A stretch of 19,371 bases of DNA, from contig CAZMVY010000068.1 in the NCBI GenBank assembly GCA_964569765.1, forward strand, positions 1 through 19,371, given 5' to 3'. Positions 6,227 to 14,642 of this stretch are shown one piece after another. The position numbers and the translations under genes were made by a program. A model generated the notes under the pieces. It did not search any database, had not been told where the DNA came from, and saw nothing but the letters and a program-made list of their open reading frames with translations. How positions within the stretch are numbered: position 1 is the stretch's first letter; each line of letters starts with the position of its first letter. Source of the DNA: CAZMVY01 sp964569765. GTDB lineage: Bacteria > Planctomycetota > Phycisphaerae > UBA1845 > PWPN01.

Positions 6227-7915
6227 TCAACGGACATCGCCTGGGTCCGGTTGCGAAAGCAGGCTCTCACCGTCAAGCCCCGGTGGCACCGGACGCCCCA
6301 GCAGCATCAGAAGCGTGGGCATCAGATCGACCGTTCGCACGTCGGTGTCGCGCCGCTCGTGCCGCACGCCCGGCCCGGCCAGCAGGAGCGGGACCCGCAT
6401 ATCGACGCCGCGCAGGCCGCCGTGGCCGGAACGATGCGTGGTGCCGAAGTCCCAGCCCACGGTGGCGAAGATGGCGAGGTCCGCCGCGCGCTCGGCCCGA
6501 AAATACGCCACAATTTGCGCCGGGAGATCGGGATACTCCGTCGCGCTGGTAACCGAGAGCCATTCGCGCGGGCCGAGCGGCTTACCGCCGAGGACATCGT
6601 CCGGGACCCTGCCCCGCCAACCCAGCGGGTCCGTGCCTCGGATCACGCGGAAGCGGATCGGCGCACCCGGGCCGCCGACCTGGTGGAACTCCACCTCGCC
6701 GGCCTTCGTCTGCACGCGGGCACAATCGGGCCCGGGCGCGAAGCAGACGGCGCCCACCGCCTCCTGCGAGGCCACGAGCGAGGGGAGATCGACGGTCTTT
6801 GTGCCGGCCGGGTAGTTCCGCAGTTCGTCCATCGACGGCCGGATCAGCCACGGATGCCACCTGCCGCTCGCGGGGCCCTCGCGGTGCGGCTTGCGGAGGT
6901 AGAGGCCGGCGTACCGGTCGCCGTTGCAGAACAAGACGCCCGCGTACCGATCGAAGGTCGCGAGCCTGGCCTCGAACGGGACGTCGTCCGAGACGGAATC
7001 GCGCGCCGTGCTCAGGCCGGCCTGCTCGCGGAGGAGCCGGACGAGATCGCAGTGGCGCGTGACATCCCAGTGGCCGTGGTCGGAGACGAGGGCGATGTGG
7101 ATCTTGTCGAGCAGACCAGCCCGCTCGATGTCGCCCAGAACGCCCCCCACGCCCCGATCCACGTGCCGCAGGGCTTGCCGGTACTGCGGCGAGCTGGCTC
7201 CGTGCTCGTAGGCCTGGAAATCGGCGTTGAGCAGGTAGACCAGCGTGAGGCCGGCGAACTGCCGGTAGCGGCGCGAGAGATCCGCGACGATCTCGAAACG
7301 GGAGAGCGTCAACTCGTCGATGAACCCGTACCAGCCGAAGAAGAACGGCGGGCCGGCGGACAAGAAGTTTTCCGTCCACTTCGTGGCGCCCCGGTGCGAC
7401 TGGAAGAACAGGGAACACGTGAGCGCGTCGGGGAGGTACTCGAAGATCGTGATCGCCTGGTGGTCGGAATCGAGCAGATTCTTCTGGGCGATCAGGGCGT
7501 AGTTGCGGAAGATGAGCCGGTTGCGGTCGAACCACCTGTTGCCCACGATCCCGTGGTGGCCGGCAAACCGACCCGTAACGATGCAGGTCTGGTTGACGAG
7601 CGTGACCGATGGGATGCTGCCGACGGCGCGGCGAACGTAAAGCCCGCGATCAACGAAGTACTTGCGAAAGGCGGGCAGTTCGCCGGCGTCGAGCAGCGTC
7701 TCGAAGATCTCTGCGTTGACGCCGTCCACCAGGAACACGACGGCCCCGCGTTCCCGACTGCCGGCCGGCAGCCGAAAGTCCAGGCCGCGGGTAGCAGCGG
7801 AGCCGCAGCCCGCAAGACTGATTGCGACGACAAACGCCAGGGACACCAGCACAAGCCGCCTCGGCCCGTTCTGCCGCAGGGCCCGCGCCGGCGCCGCTTT
7901 CGGTGAAGACATCAT
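6227..7915 (-). CDS. Phosphodiesterase / nucleotide pyrophosphatase-like lipoprotein
   Basis: A 562-residue exported lipoprotein of the alkaline phosphatase superfamily, type I phosphodiesterase/nucleotide pyrophosphatase branch (PF01663-like). The N-terminus has a basic region, a hydrophobic stretch and a lipobox LAGC with C37 as the lipidated residue. The first metal Asp is D64 in VVFLVDGVNAE. The likely nucleophile is T105 in PSVTLVNQ, matching the TFPN motif of NPP enzymes, followed by TGRFAGHHGIVGN (114-126). Further metal ligands are D232 and H238 (ADFQAYEHG), D279 and H280 (LVSDHGH), and H498 in RSGHGG. The C-terminal VDLMPTLLMLLG is typical of the superfamily. The tandem ATG start at 7910-7915 follows a G-rich site. 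It is divergent from the multiheme cytochrome, 322 bases away. The substrate is unknown: a phosphodiester or pyrophosphate, or, less likely, a sulfate ester. Confidence 0.86.
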   Translation of the reverse strand: MMSSPKAAPARALRQNGPRRLVLVSLAFVVAISLAGCGSAATRGLDFRLPAGSRERGAVVFLVDGVNAEIFETLLDAGELPAFRKYFVDRGLYVRRAVGSIPSVTLVNQTCIVTGRFAGHHGIVGNRWFDRNRLIFRNYALIAQKNLLDSDHQAITIFEYLPDALTCSLFFQSHRGATKWTENFLSAGPPFFFGWYGFIDELTLSRFEIVADLSRRYRQFAGLTLVYLLNADFQAYEHGASSPQYRQALRHVDRGVGGVLGDIERAGLLDKIHIALVSDHGHWDVTRHCDLVRLLREQAGLSTARDSVSDDVPFEARLATFDRYAGVLFCNGDRYAGLYLRKPHREGPASGRWHPWLIRPSMDELRNYPAGTKTVDLPSLVASQEAVGAVCFAPGPDCARVQTKAGEVEFHQVGGPGAPIRFRVIRGTDPLGWRGRVPDDVLGGKPLGPREWLSVTSATEYPDLPAQIVAYFRAERAADLAIFATVGWDFGTTHRSGHGGLRGVDMRVPLLLAGPGVRHERRDTDVRTVDLMPTLLMLLGRPVPPGLDGESLLSQPDPGDVR

Positions 7916-8237
7916 GTCCCCCGGCAACCGCGCTCGCGCATTGCTGCTTGCGTGAGGTATCCCGGCGTGCCCGCACGATACGCGATGCATAAAGCCTGTA
8001 AGCCGTACGTGTCCCACGATCGCCTCCGGCCGTCCGTATCAGACCGCGCCGATCCCGATTGAGCAACTCCGTGAGGCGGCGGCGGGCAATTGGCCTACGG
8101 AGCGCGTCCGGTTTTCATAGCGCACGTGTTTCCGGGCGGCGTGCATCCGCGCCGCCGGCGCGGTATATAGCACCGTCGGGATGGCTGCCCGGTACCTCGC
8201 GCGTGGCCCGGCGGTTTGTGTGAACGAGAAAGCGACC
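7916..8237. other. Divergent intergenic region, phosphodiesterase / cytochrome
   Basis: 322 bases without a gene. GGCGGCG (8135-8141) and CGCCGCC (8150-8156) make a 7-bp hairpin directly upstream of TATATA (8164-8169), a possible but weak -10 for the cytochrome gene. Toward the phosphodiesterase, CTTACA, 16 bases, TATCGT on minus is a weak promoter candidate. Neither is firm. Confidence 0.35.
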
Positions 8238-10613
8238 ATGCGAACGTATGCGGGAATCTCCGTTGCGGCTTGTGTAATGTCTCTCGCCGCCTTCGCCGGC
8301 GCCGCGGAGGCGCAGACGGCGGCCACCGCCCCGGCGGTCCCGGCCGCCCGCCCCGCATCCGACATCTACGGATCATCGAGCTGCCGGAGCTGCCATGAGC
8401 CGTTCTACCAGAAGTGGGCAACGTCGTTTCACGGGCTTGCGATGCAGCCATTCCGCGACGAGCTGGCCCGAACGAAGCTTACGCCGCAGAAAGAAGCCCT
8501 CCCAATCGGCAAGGTCCGCTACCGCGCCGACATTGAGGACGGCCGTCGCGAGGTGATCGAATCGGGCCCCGACGGGGAGAAGCGGTACCCGATCGAGCAC
8601 GTCATGGGCGGCAAGAACGTATACTACTTTCTGACGCCCCTTGATCGCGGGCGTCTACAGGTCCTGCCCGTGGCGTATGACGTCCGCCGGAAGGCATGGT
8701 TCGACACAACGGCCAGCGCCGTCCGCCATTTCGGCGACCGCCGCGATGAACCGCTCGATTGGCGAGACCGCCAACTGACATTCAACACCTCGTGCTACGG
8801 ATGCCACGTCAGCCAGCTCTCGACCAACTATGACCTCGCGAGCGATACGTACCGGACGACCTGGACCGAACCGGGGATCAACTGCGAGACCTGCCACGGC
8901 CCCGGGGGCGAGCACGTCCGCGTGTTCCGTGCGGCCCCGCCCGGGCAGCCCCCGAAGGACCTGCGGCTCATCAGCACGAAGCCCTTCACCCACGAGCAGA
9001 ACAACACCCTTTGCGCCCCCTGCCATGCGAAGATGGTCGTGATGACGACGAACTTCCGGCCCGGCGACCGGTATTTCGATCACTACGACCTCGTCACGCT
9101 GGAAGACCCGGACTTCTACCCCGACGGGCGGGACCTCGGCGAGAACTACACGTACACCACGTGGCGGATGAGCCCGTGCGCAAAGTCCGGGCAGATCGAC
9201 TGTGTCCATTGTCACACATCGAGCGGCCGGTACCGGTTCCCGGGCGAAGAGACCAACCGCGCGTGCCTGCCGTGCCACAAGGAGCGGGTCGAGAACGCAC
9301 CCGCGCACACGCACCACAAGACCGGCAGCGAGGGAAACCGGTGCGTCGCGTGCCACATGCCGATGACGGAGTTCGCGCGGATGCGGCGGAGCGACCACTC
9401 CATGCGACCGCCGACGCCGGCCGCGAGCCTGACGTTCAAGTCGCCCAACGCATGCAACCTCTGCCACGCGGACAAGGATGCGGCGTGGTCGGACAAGTAC
9501 GTCCGCGAGTGGCACGCGCAGGACTACCAGGCGCCGGTGCTGCGGCAGGCCGGCCTGATCGAAGCAGCCCGCAAGGAAGACTGGTCGAAGCTGCCCGAGA
9601 TGCTGGCGTACCTCGGCAGCAAAGACCGGGACGAGGTCTTTGCCAACTCGCTTATCCGCCTGCTCCGCAACTGCGACGATGAGCGCAAGTGGCCAGCGAT
9701 GCTGACAGCGATGAAGGACCCTTCGCCCCTCGTCCGGGCGAGCGCCGCCGAAGCGATGAACGGCCGTTGGACGTCCGACGCGGTCGAAGCCCTCTTGAAC
9801 GCCACGCGGGATGAGTACCGGCTGGTACGCGTGCGCGCGGCGGGATCCCTGGCGGCTTTGCCGGCGGAGATGGTGACGGACGCCGATCGAAAGGATCTCG
9901 ACAGGGCCACGGCCGAGTTCCTCCAGGTGATGACGGCCCGGCCCGACGATCACGCCTCGCACTACAACCTCGGCAACTTCTTCATGTGCCGGCGCGAGTT
10001 CGACCGGGCCATCGCGTCGTTCGAGACGGCGGTGAAGCTGCAACCCGAGAGCATCCCGCCGCTGGTCAACATCTCGCTCGCGTACAACGCCACGGGGCAG
10101 AATGAAAAGGCCGAGCAGGCCCTGCGCCAGGCCCTGAAACAGGATCCGCACAACGCCGCCGCCAACCTGAACCTCGGCCTGTTGCTCGCCGAGCTCGGGC
10201 GGATGGACGAAGCAGAGCCCGCGCTGCGTGCGGCATTCAAGGCGGAGCCCCGGTCGGCCGTCGCGGCGTACAACCTCGGCGTCATGCTGGCTGAGAAACA
10301 TCCCGATGAGGCCGTCGACTGGTGCGGCAAGGCGTTCGAGCTGCGCCCGCAGGAGCCGAAGTACGCCTACACCTACGCGTTCTACCTGCGCCGCAGGGGC
10401 GAGACCGACCGGGCGATCGACGTGCTCCAGGAAGCGATCAAACGGGGCGTTTCCGATCTCGACGTGTACGCCCTGCTGGCCGACATCTACGAGGGACTGG
10501 GACGTACGAACGACGCGGCGGATGTTTATCACCAGGCACTTCGGATCCCGGACCTGCCGGAAGCCGTCCGGTATCGGCTGGCGGAACGGATCCAATCCCT
10601 GAAATCCCGGTGA
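8238..10613 (+). CDS. Eight-heme c-type cytochrome with HEAT-like and TPR repeats
   Basis: Exported multiheme electron-transfer protein of 791 residues. The N-terminal signal peptide is about 1-25 (cleavage near GAAEAQ). Eight CXXCH heme sites are at 49-53, 186-190, 216-220, 259-263, 322-326, 343-347, 369-373 and 406-410. Two HEAT-like units follow (about 484-542; DPSPLVRASAAEAM and RLVRVRAAGSLAAL), then about six TPRs (573-774, for example HYNLGNFFMCRREFDRAIAS and NLNLGLLLAELGRMDEAEPA). The long gap between hemes 1 and 2 and the clustered hemes 2-8 resemble the cytochrome c554-like multiheme proteins with TPR tails found in Planctomycetota and Acidobacteriota. Start chosen at the ATG opening the signal peptide; an upstream ATG at 8181 would bury it. 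The ribosome site is weak. A periplasmic redox role with the TPRs as a protein-docking platform is inferred. No maturation or oxidase genes are adjacent, so the partner is unknown. Confidence 0.92.
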   Translation: MRTYAGISVAACVMSLAAFAGAAEAQTAATAPAVPAARPASDIYGSSSCRSCHEPFYQKWATSFHGLAMQPFRDELARTKLTPQKEALPIGKVRYRADIEDGRREVIESGPDGEKRYPIEHVMGGKNVYYFLTPLDRGRLQVLPVAYDVRRKAWFDTTASAVRHFGDRRDEPLDWRDRQLTFNTSCYGCHVSQLSTNYDLASDTYRTTWTEPGINCETCHGPGGEHVRVFRAAPPGQPPKDLRLISTKPFTHEQNNTLCAPCHAKMVVMTTNFRPGDRYFDHYDLVTLEDPDFYPDGRDLGENYTYTTWRMSPCAKSGQIDCVHCHTSSGRYRFPGEETNRACLPCHKERVENAPAHTHHKTGSEGNRCVACHMPMTEFARMRRSDHSMRPPTPAASLTFKSPNACNLCHADKDAAWSDKYVREWHAQDYQAPVLRQAGLIEAARKEDWSKLPEMLAYLGSKDRDEVFANSLIRLLRNCDDERKWPAMLTAMKDPSPLVRASAAEAMNGRWTSDAVEALLNATRDEYRLVRVRAAGSLAALPAEMVTDADRKDLDRATAEFLQVMTARPDDHASHYNLGNFFMCRREFDRAIASFETAVKLQPESIPPLVNISLAYNATGQNEKAEQALRQALKQDPHNAAANLNLGLLLAELGRMDEAEPALRAAFKAEPRSAVAAYNLGVMLAEKHPDEAVDWCGKAFELRPQEPKYAYTYAFYLRRRGETDRAIDVLQEAIKRGVSDLDVYALLADIYEGLGRTNDAADVYHQALRIPDLPEAVRYRLAERIQSLKSR

Positions 10614-10652
10614 CAAGACCCCTCGAGGGTGCGTGACAATTCCCGCGGCGTT

Positions 10653-10763
10653 GGGTGCCATGCCCAAGTCCCCGGTTTACCGGGGCGCGGGCATGTAGAG
10701 CGCGGCCCAACCCGGGTTCATCATGCCCGCGCCCGCCTGAAGGCGAGCTTGGGCATGGCACCC
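10653..10763. repeat. Nested palindromic element that can fold as a cloverleaf
   Basis: Outer arms GGGTGCCATGCCCAAG (10653-10668) and its exact reverse complement (10748-10763) form a perfect 16-bp stem. Inside are three more hairpins: CCCCGG-TTTA-CCGGGG (10670-10685), GGCGCGGGCATG paired with CATGCCCGCGCC (10684-10695 with 10722-10733, 12 bp, 26-base loop), and CGCC-TGAA-GGCG (10734-10745). The first two share two bases, so they compete slightly. The whole can form a multi-arm, cloverleaf-like structure in RNA or a cruciform in DNA. It is non-coding, 39 bases after the cytochrome stop. It resembles a dispersed REP/BIME-like or MITE-like palindrome; a read-through terminator or mRNA-stabilising role is also possible. 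Only one copy is in this window. Confidence 0.85.
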
Positions 10764-10914
10764 GCGCGTTCTCCGTTCCCGCCGATGCTGTCACGGCCCC
10801 ACCCCTCGACGACTTCGGCCCCGCCGATTGACGCCGCCCGGAGGCGGTGCGAACATTCACCCGCTGCGAACCGGCCGCAAGCGGCCCGACGCATCCTGAA
10901 CCCGACTGCGCAGC

Positions 10915-10922
10915 GAGGAGGA
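10915..10922 (+). promoter_or_regulatory. Shine-Dalgarno that fixes the TTG start of the symporter
   Basis: GAGGAGGA lies 5 bases before TTG at 10928. The in-frame ATG at 10847 has no such site and would add 27 non-hydrophobic residues, so the TTG is preferred. Confidence 0.7.
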
Positions 10923-10927
10923 GCATC

Positions 10928-13006
10928 TTGCAATACCTCAACGCCGCGGACTACGCGGTCATGATTCTGTACTTCGCCGTCCTGCTCGTGATGGGCTTCG
11001 AGCTGAAACGACGCGCCTCCCGCAGCATGGAGGATTACTTCCTCGGCGGAAAGAAGCTGCCCTGGTGGATGCTGGGCATCTCCGGCATGGGCAACTTCAT
11101 CGACATGACCGGCACCATGGTCATCGTCTCGTTCCTCTACATGCTGGGGCCGCGCGGGCTGTATGTGGAGTTCCGCGGCGGCGCGTGCCTGGTCCTGGCC
11201 TTCCAGATGCTCTGGACGGGCAAGTGGCACCGACGGTCGAACTGCATGACGGGCGCCGAATGGAACATCTACCGCTTCGGCGAAGGCGCCGGCGCCCAGG
11301 CCGCCCGCGCCATTACGGCGGTGGCCACGATCGTCTTCATGATCGGCATGCTGGCCTACCTCATCAAGGGAGCAGGACTTTTTCTCAACATGTTCATGCC
11401 CTTTCCGCCGGCATGGTGCGCGGTCGTCATGGTTGCCGTCACCATCGCCTACACGGTGATCTCCGGCTTCTACGGCGTGGTGTATACCGACATCTTCCAG
11501 TGTTTCATCATCCTGGCGGCGGTCGTGGTGGTCTGCGTCGTCGCCGTCGGGCGGATCGCCGGTTACCCCGGCGACCTCAGTGCCCTGGCCGCGCAGGTGA
11601 CCGGCAACGCGCAGTGGATGAGTTCCGTGCCGCACGTCCGCGCCCAGGTCTTCAAGGGGTACGAGGAGTTCCAGCCGCTGCTCTTTGTGACGTTTTTCTA
11701 TCTGCTGCGCACCGTGATCGTCGGCCTGGGCAGCGGGGCCGACAGCCGCTACTTCGGCGCCCGCAATGAACGCGAGTGCGGCATCCTGAGCTTCTTCTGG
11801 ACATGGCTGATGATGTTCCGCTGGCCGATGATGATCAGCTTCGCCGCCCTCGGCCTGTTCCTGGTGCACCGGCAATTCCCCGACCAGCGGGTGCTGACGG
11901 AGGCCACGACGACGATCAAGCAGCACTTCGCCGCCCAGACCTCGGGCGGCCGGCCCGAAGCCCTCACAGACCCCGCGACGCTCCAGGCCGCCATCCGGCC
12001 GGAGATGTGGGAGGAACGCACCGCGGACATCATCAACGGCAAACACCCGGCCCTGGCGGAAAAGCTCAGGGTCATTCTCGGCGAGCAGTGGAATACGAAG
12101 CTCTACCTCGTCAGCTATCACGGCACGGTGAACCCGGAGCGCATCCTCCCGGCGGTGCTGCTGTTCGAGATCAGCCCGGGGCTGCGCGGGTTGTTCATCG
12201 TGGCCCTGCTGGCGGCAGCGATGTCCACCTTCTCGCCCACGGTGAACCTCGCGACGGCCCAGTTTACGCGCGACCTCTATCAGGGGTTCGTCCGCCGAAG
12301 CGCCGGGACGAAGGAACTCATCTACGCCAGCTACGCCTTCGGCATCTTCATCACCGTCTGCAGCTTCCTGATGGCCTACACGGTCCGGAGCATCAACGAC
12401 ATCTGGGACTGGATCATCATGGGCCTGCTGTCCGGCATCACGCTGCCCACCATGTTCCGCCTGTACTGGTGGCGCTTCAACGCAGGCGGCGTGGTGATCG
12501 GGACGGCGGTGGGCCTCGTAGCCGCCCTCGTGCAGCGGGCGCTCTATCCCGACCTCGGCCCCATCGAGAAGTTCTGCATCGTCACGGCGATCGCCCTGGC
12601 CGGCACCATCCTCGGCACGTACCTGACGCCGCCGACGGACCGGAGAATACTCGAAAACTTCTATCGCACGACCCGACCGTTCGGATTCTGGGGCCCGCTC
12701 CGCAACGCCGTCTCGCCCGAGGCGCTCGGCGCGATAAGAAAGGAACACTTCCACGACATCGTCAGTCTGCCCTTTGCGCTGCTCTGGCAGGTCACCCTGT
12801 TCCTCTGGCCGATGCAGATGATCATCGGCGCATGGCGCGACTTCGCGATCACGTTCCCGGTGTTCGCCGCCAGCCTGATTGCGCTGTATTTCCTCTGGTA
12901 CCGCCACCTGCCCCCGGCGGCGCCGCCGACGGAAGAGCCGTCCGCCCATAGGCGGGCACCGAGCGTCGCGAGTTTTCCCCACGCATCCGGGGCCCCCGCC
13001 GGGTGA
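10928..13006 (+). CDS. Sodium:solute symporter (SSS family), long form
   Basis: Inner-membrane Na+-coupled uptake protein with the LeuT fold (SSF, PF00474). It has 692 residues from the TTG start, longer than the usual 450-600. The N-terminal signature is DYFLGGKKLPWWMLGISG (36-53) after the first helix. The sodium-site helix is AAMSTFSPTVNLATAQFTRDLY (430-451; S433 and the following residues at the typical Na2 position). GSGADSRYF (268-276) is the helix with the conserved QRxxA-like region. A soluble insert lies at about 314-405, rich in charged residues, between two membrane helices; most SSS proteins have only a short loop there. A further extension (570-692) adds two helices and a Pro/Ala-rich tail. 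The substrate is unknown: sugar, carboxylate or amino acid. It converges on the Hsp70 gene with a 42-base gap. Family assignment is firm. Confidence 0.92.
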   Translation: MQYLNAADYAVMILYFAVLLVMGFELKRRASRSMEDYFLGGKKLPWWMLGISGMGNFIDMTGTMVIVSFLYMLGPRGLYVEFRGGACLVLAFQMLWTGKWHRRSNCMTGAEWNIYRFGEGAGAQAARAITAVATIVFMIGMLAYLIKGAGLFLNMFMPFPPAWCAVVMVAVTIAYTVISGFYGVVYTDIFQCFIILAAVVVVCVVAVGRIAGYPGDLSALAAQVTGNAQWMSSVPHVRAQVFKGYEEFQPLLFVTFFYLLRTVIVGLGSGADSRYFGARNERECGILSFFWTWLMMFRWPMMISFAALGLFLVHRQFPDQRVLTEATTTIKQHFAAQTSGGRPEALTDPATLQAAIRPEMWEERTADIINGKHPALAEKLRVILGEQWNTKLYLVSYHGTVNPERILPAVLLFEISPGLRGLFIVALLAAAMSTFSPTVNLATAQFTRDLYQGFVRRSAGTKELIYASYAFGIFITVCSFLMAYTVRSINDIWDWIIMGLLSGITLPTMFRLYWWRFNAGGVVIGTAVGLVAALVQRALYPDLGPIEKFCIVTAIALAGTILGTYLTPPTDRRILENFYRTTRPFGFWGPLRNAVSPEALGAIRKEHFHDIVSLPFALLWQVTLFLWPMQMIIGAWRDFAITFPVFAASLIALYFLWYRHLPPAAPPTEEPSAHRRAPSVASFPHASGAPAG

Positions 13007-13034
13007 CGCGATCTCGCGGGCGAGGGATGTGCCC
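12954..13034. repeat. Interrupted inverted repeats at the convergent junction
   Basis: GGGCAC (12954-12959) with GTGCCC (13029-13034), and inside them CGCGAG (12967-12972) with CTCGCG (13013-13018), span the end of the symporter gene and the 42-base gap. A second palindrome, CGCGA-TC-TCGCG, is at 13007-13018. These may form a bidirectional ending structure for the two convergent genes, but there is no clear T-tract. Confidence 0.35.
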
Positions 13035-13048
13035 GTCCCCCATTCCCG

Positions 13049-14638
13049 TCAATCGCGAAAGATTTCGTACGTCCGTGCGTCGAACTGCGACGGCCGGCGC
13101 AATTCCACCGTGATGACGCCGTCCGAGTCGCAGCGGTACACCTCGCACACCGCTTCGTTCGCGAAGCGGTCCGTGGCGACGATCTCCGCGCGCGAGAGCG
13201 ACGCCGTCAGCGGCAGTTGCGGATCGTACGGAAAGAGAATGTCCGACCAGGTGCGGACGTCGCCGTCCGGCAGGCCGTCCGGCCCGATCGACGTACACTC
13301 CAGGTACCGCAGGTGACCCACGTTGTGATGCGGATGGTACCACGCCACCTTCTCCAGCGCCGGTTCGCCCTTGCGAGGAATCGGCGTGCCGGCGGGGAAG
13401 ATCGTGTCGAAGGTCTCCGCCCGGCCGTGATCGCGCAGCCGGATCAGCCCGAAGTGCCTTGCGAAGACATCGCGGTAGCTGACGCGCTCCGTGGCGCAGA
13501 TCGCCGCGCCCATCGCAACGGAGGTAAACGGCTTGTCGGTGAGAATGACGCGCCCCTTGGGAAACGCCTCCGATACCATCTCCGCCACGAGCGGCAGCTT
13601 CGACGAGCCGCCCACGAGATAGAGCGTCAGGCCCGCATCCGCACGGATGCGCGGCTCCTTCGCCGCCGCCGCCTCGATCACGCGGCCGAGCGTCTCGATC
13701 GCCGGCCGCAGCAGCGGCCGGACACGCTCGTAGAACGCGCTCACGGGGATCATCACCGGCCGCCCCTCCAGACCGAAATCCTGCGGGTTCAGAAAGAGGC
13801 TCCGGGCCACGCCGGCGGAGATCGTCTCCTTCTGCGAACGGGCCTGGCGCAGAAGCGCGTGCCGCGTGAGCGGCCCGATCTCCTCGGCCTGGATCTGAAG
13901 CTTCCGCAGGAACAGATCCAGCAGCAGCCGGTCGAAGTCGTCGCCGCCCAGGTCCCCGATGCCGGCGGAGGCGAGCACATGAAAATCGTTGCCGTCGATC
14001 CACACGACGGAGGCGTCGAACGTGCCCCCGCCCAGGTCGAACACGGCCACCGCCGAGGGCCTTCGTTTCCGCTCCGAACCCCGCCCGGCCGTAAGACAAT
14101 CGGCAAGCTCGATGGCCGAGGCCGTCGGCTCGTTTAATGTGTCGAGCACCTCGAAGCCCGCCTCACGGAAGCACCTGCGCGTAATATGCCGCTGCGCCCC
14201 GTTGGCGTTCGCCGGCCAGGTGATCACCGCCTCAAGCGGCTCGCCCGCGTCGAGCGTCTGAGACTGGCGAATCGACTCGGCGAGCGACTTCAGAAAACCC
14301 GTGAACAGATCGGCGAGGTCCAGCCCGGGCTGGTGGCCCGCGACGCCTTCGGCCGCTGCCACACGGCGGCCTTCCGAATAGCCGCGCAACTGCCGCTTCA
14401 GTGAGGGGATGAAAACATGGTCGCTGCTCGGCCCCGTCTGGCCGAAGCGACGATCGGCCTCCACGCCGAACCATCGCCGCCCACTCGCCTTGTCGATGAG
14501 GATCGCGGACGGATACACCTCCTGTACCACCGTGCCGGCTCGGGTCCGCGTGGCGTGAAGCACGACCGAGAACATGCCGCGGTCGTGGATCATGGCAACC
14601 GTGTTGGTCGTACCGAAATCAATGCCCAGGCGGGCCAT
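13049..14638 (-). CDS. Short Hsp70 (DnaK-like) chaperone lacking the helical lid
   Basis: Cytoplasmic ATPase of the Hsp70 family, 529 residues, against about 640 for DnaK. The nucleotide-binding domain is complete: phosphate-1 GIDFGTTNT (5-13), ITWPAN (139-144), NEPTASAI (169-176), phosphate-2 DLGGGTFD (201-208), GDLGGDDFD (228-236) and the adenosine motif LVGGSSKLP (341-349). After about residue 405 there is a small beta region starting FPAGTPIPRKGE (414-425) that resembles the beginning of the DnaK substrate domain and ends at 529. The C-terminal helical lid and the EEVD-like or disordered tail are absent. In size it resembles HscC and other non-canonical Hsp70s. The ATG has AGGAGGTGA 6 bases upstream, inside the end of the GrpE-like gene (4-base gap), which indicates translational coupling. 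No J-domain gene is present here. Probably a specialised chaperone, not the housekeeping DnaK. Confidence 0.93.
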   Translation of the reverse strand: MARLGIDFGTTNTVAMIHDRGMFSVVLHATRTRAGTVVQEVYPSAILIDKASGRRWFGVEADRRFGQTGPSSDHVFIPSLKRQLRGYSEGRRVAAAEGVAGHQPGLDLADLFTGFLKSLAESIRQSQTLDAGEPLEAVITWPANANGAQRHITRRCFREAGFEVLDTLNEPTASAIELADCLTAGRGSERKRRPSAVAVFDLGGGTFDASVVWIDGNDFHVLASAGIGDLGGDDFDRLLLDLFLRKLQIQAEEIGPLTRHALLRQARSQKETISAGVARSLFLNPQDFGLEGRPVMIPVSAFYERVRPLLRPAIETLGRVIEAAAAKEPRIRADAGLTLYLVGGSSKLPLVAEMVSEAFPKGRVILTDKPFTSVAMGAAICATERVSYRDVFARHFGLIRLRDHGRAETFDTIFPAGTPIPRKGEPALEKVAWYHPHHNVGHLRYLECTSIGPDGLPDGDVRTWSDILFPYDPQLPLTASLSRAEIVATDRFANEAVCEVYRCDSDGVITVELRRPSQFDARTYEIFRD

Positions 14639-14642
14639 GGTC

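Larger units (their letters stand above)
10614..10927. other. Intergenic region between cytochrome and symporter
   Basis: 314 bases. The first half is filled by the nested palindrome at 10653-10763. The second half (10764-10914) has no supportable gene, and I see no good promoter in it. The symporter ribosome site is at 10915-10922. Confidence 0.5.

Noticed and set aside
6212..7906. 564-codon plus-strand open frame opposite the phosphodiesterase
   Set aside because: No recognisable domain; the minus strand has a lipobox and a full set of metal-binding motifs.
8655..10667. 670-codon minus-strand open frame opposite the cytochrome
   Set aside because: High GC keeps the reverse frame open. The plus strand encodes eight CXXCH sites, HEAT-like and TPR repeats; the minus product has no domain and no ribosome site.
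10721..12982. 753-codon minus-strand open frame opposite the symporter
   Set aside because: Composition is His/Glu/Gly-rich, typical of an antisense shadow, and the plus strand has clear membrane helices and SSS motifs.
12849..14099. 416-codon minus-strand frame overlapping the Hsp70 gene
   Set aside because: Shadow of the Hsp70 frame, which contains all three nucleotide-binding motifs and the strong ribosome site.
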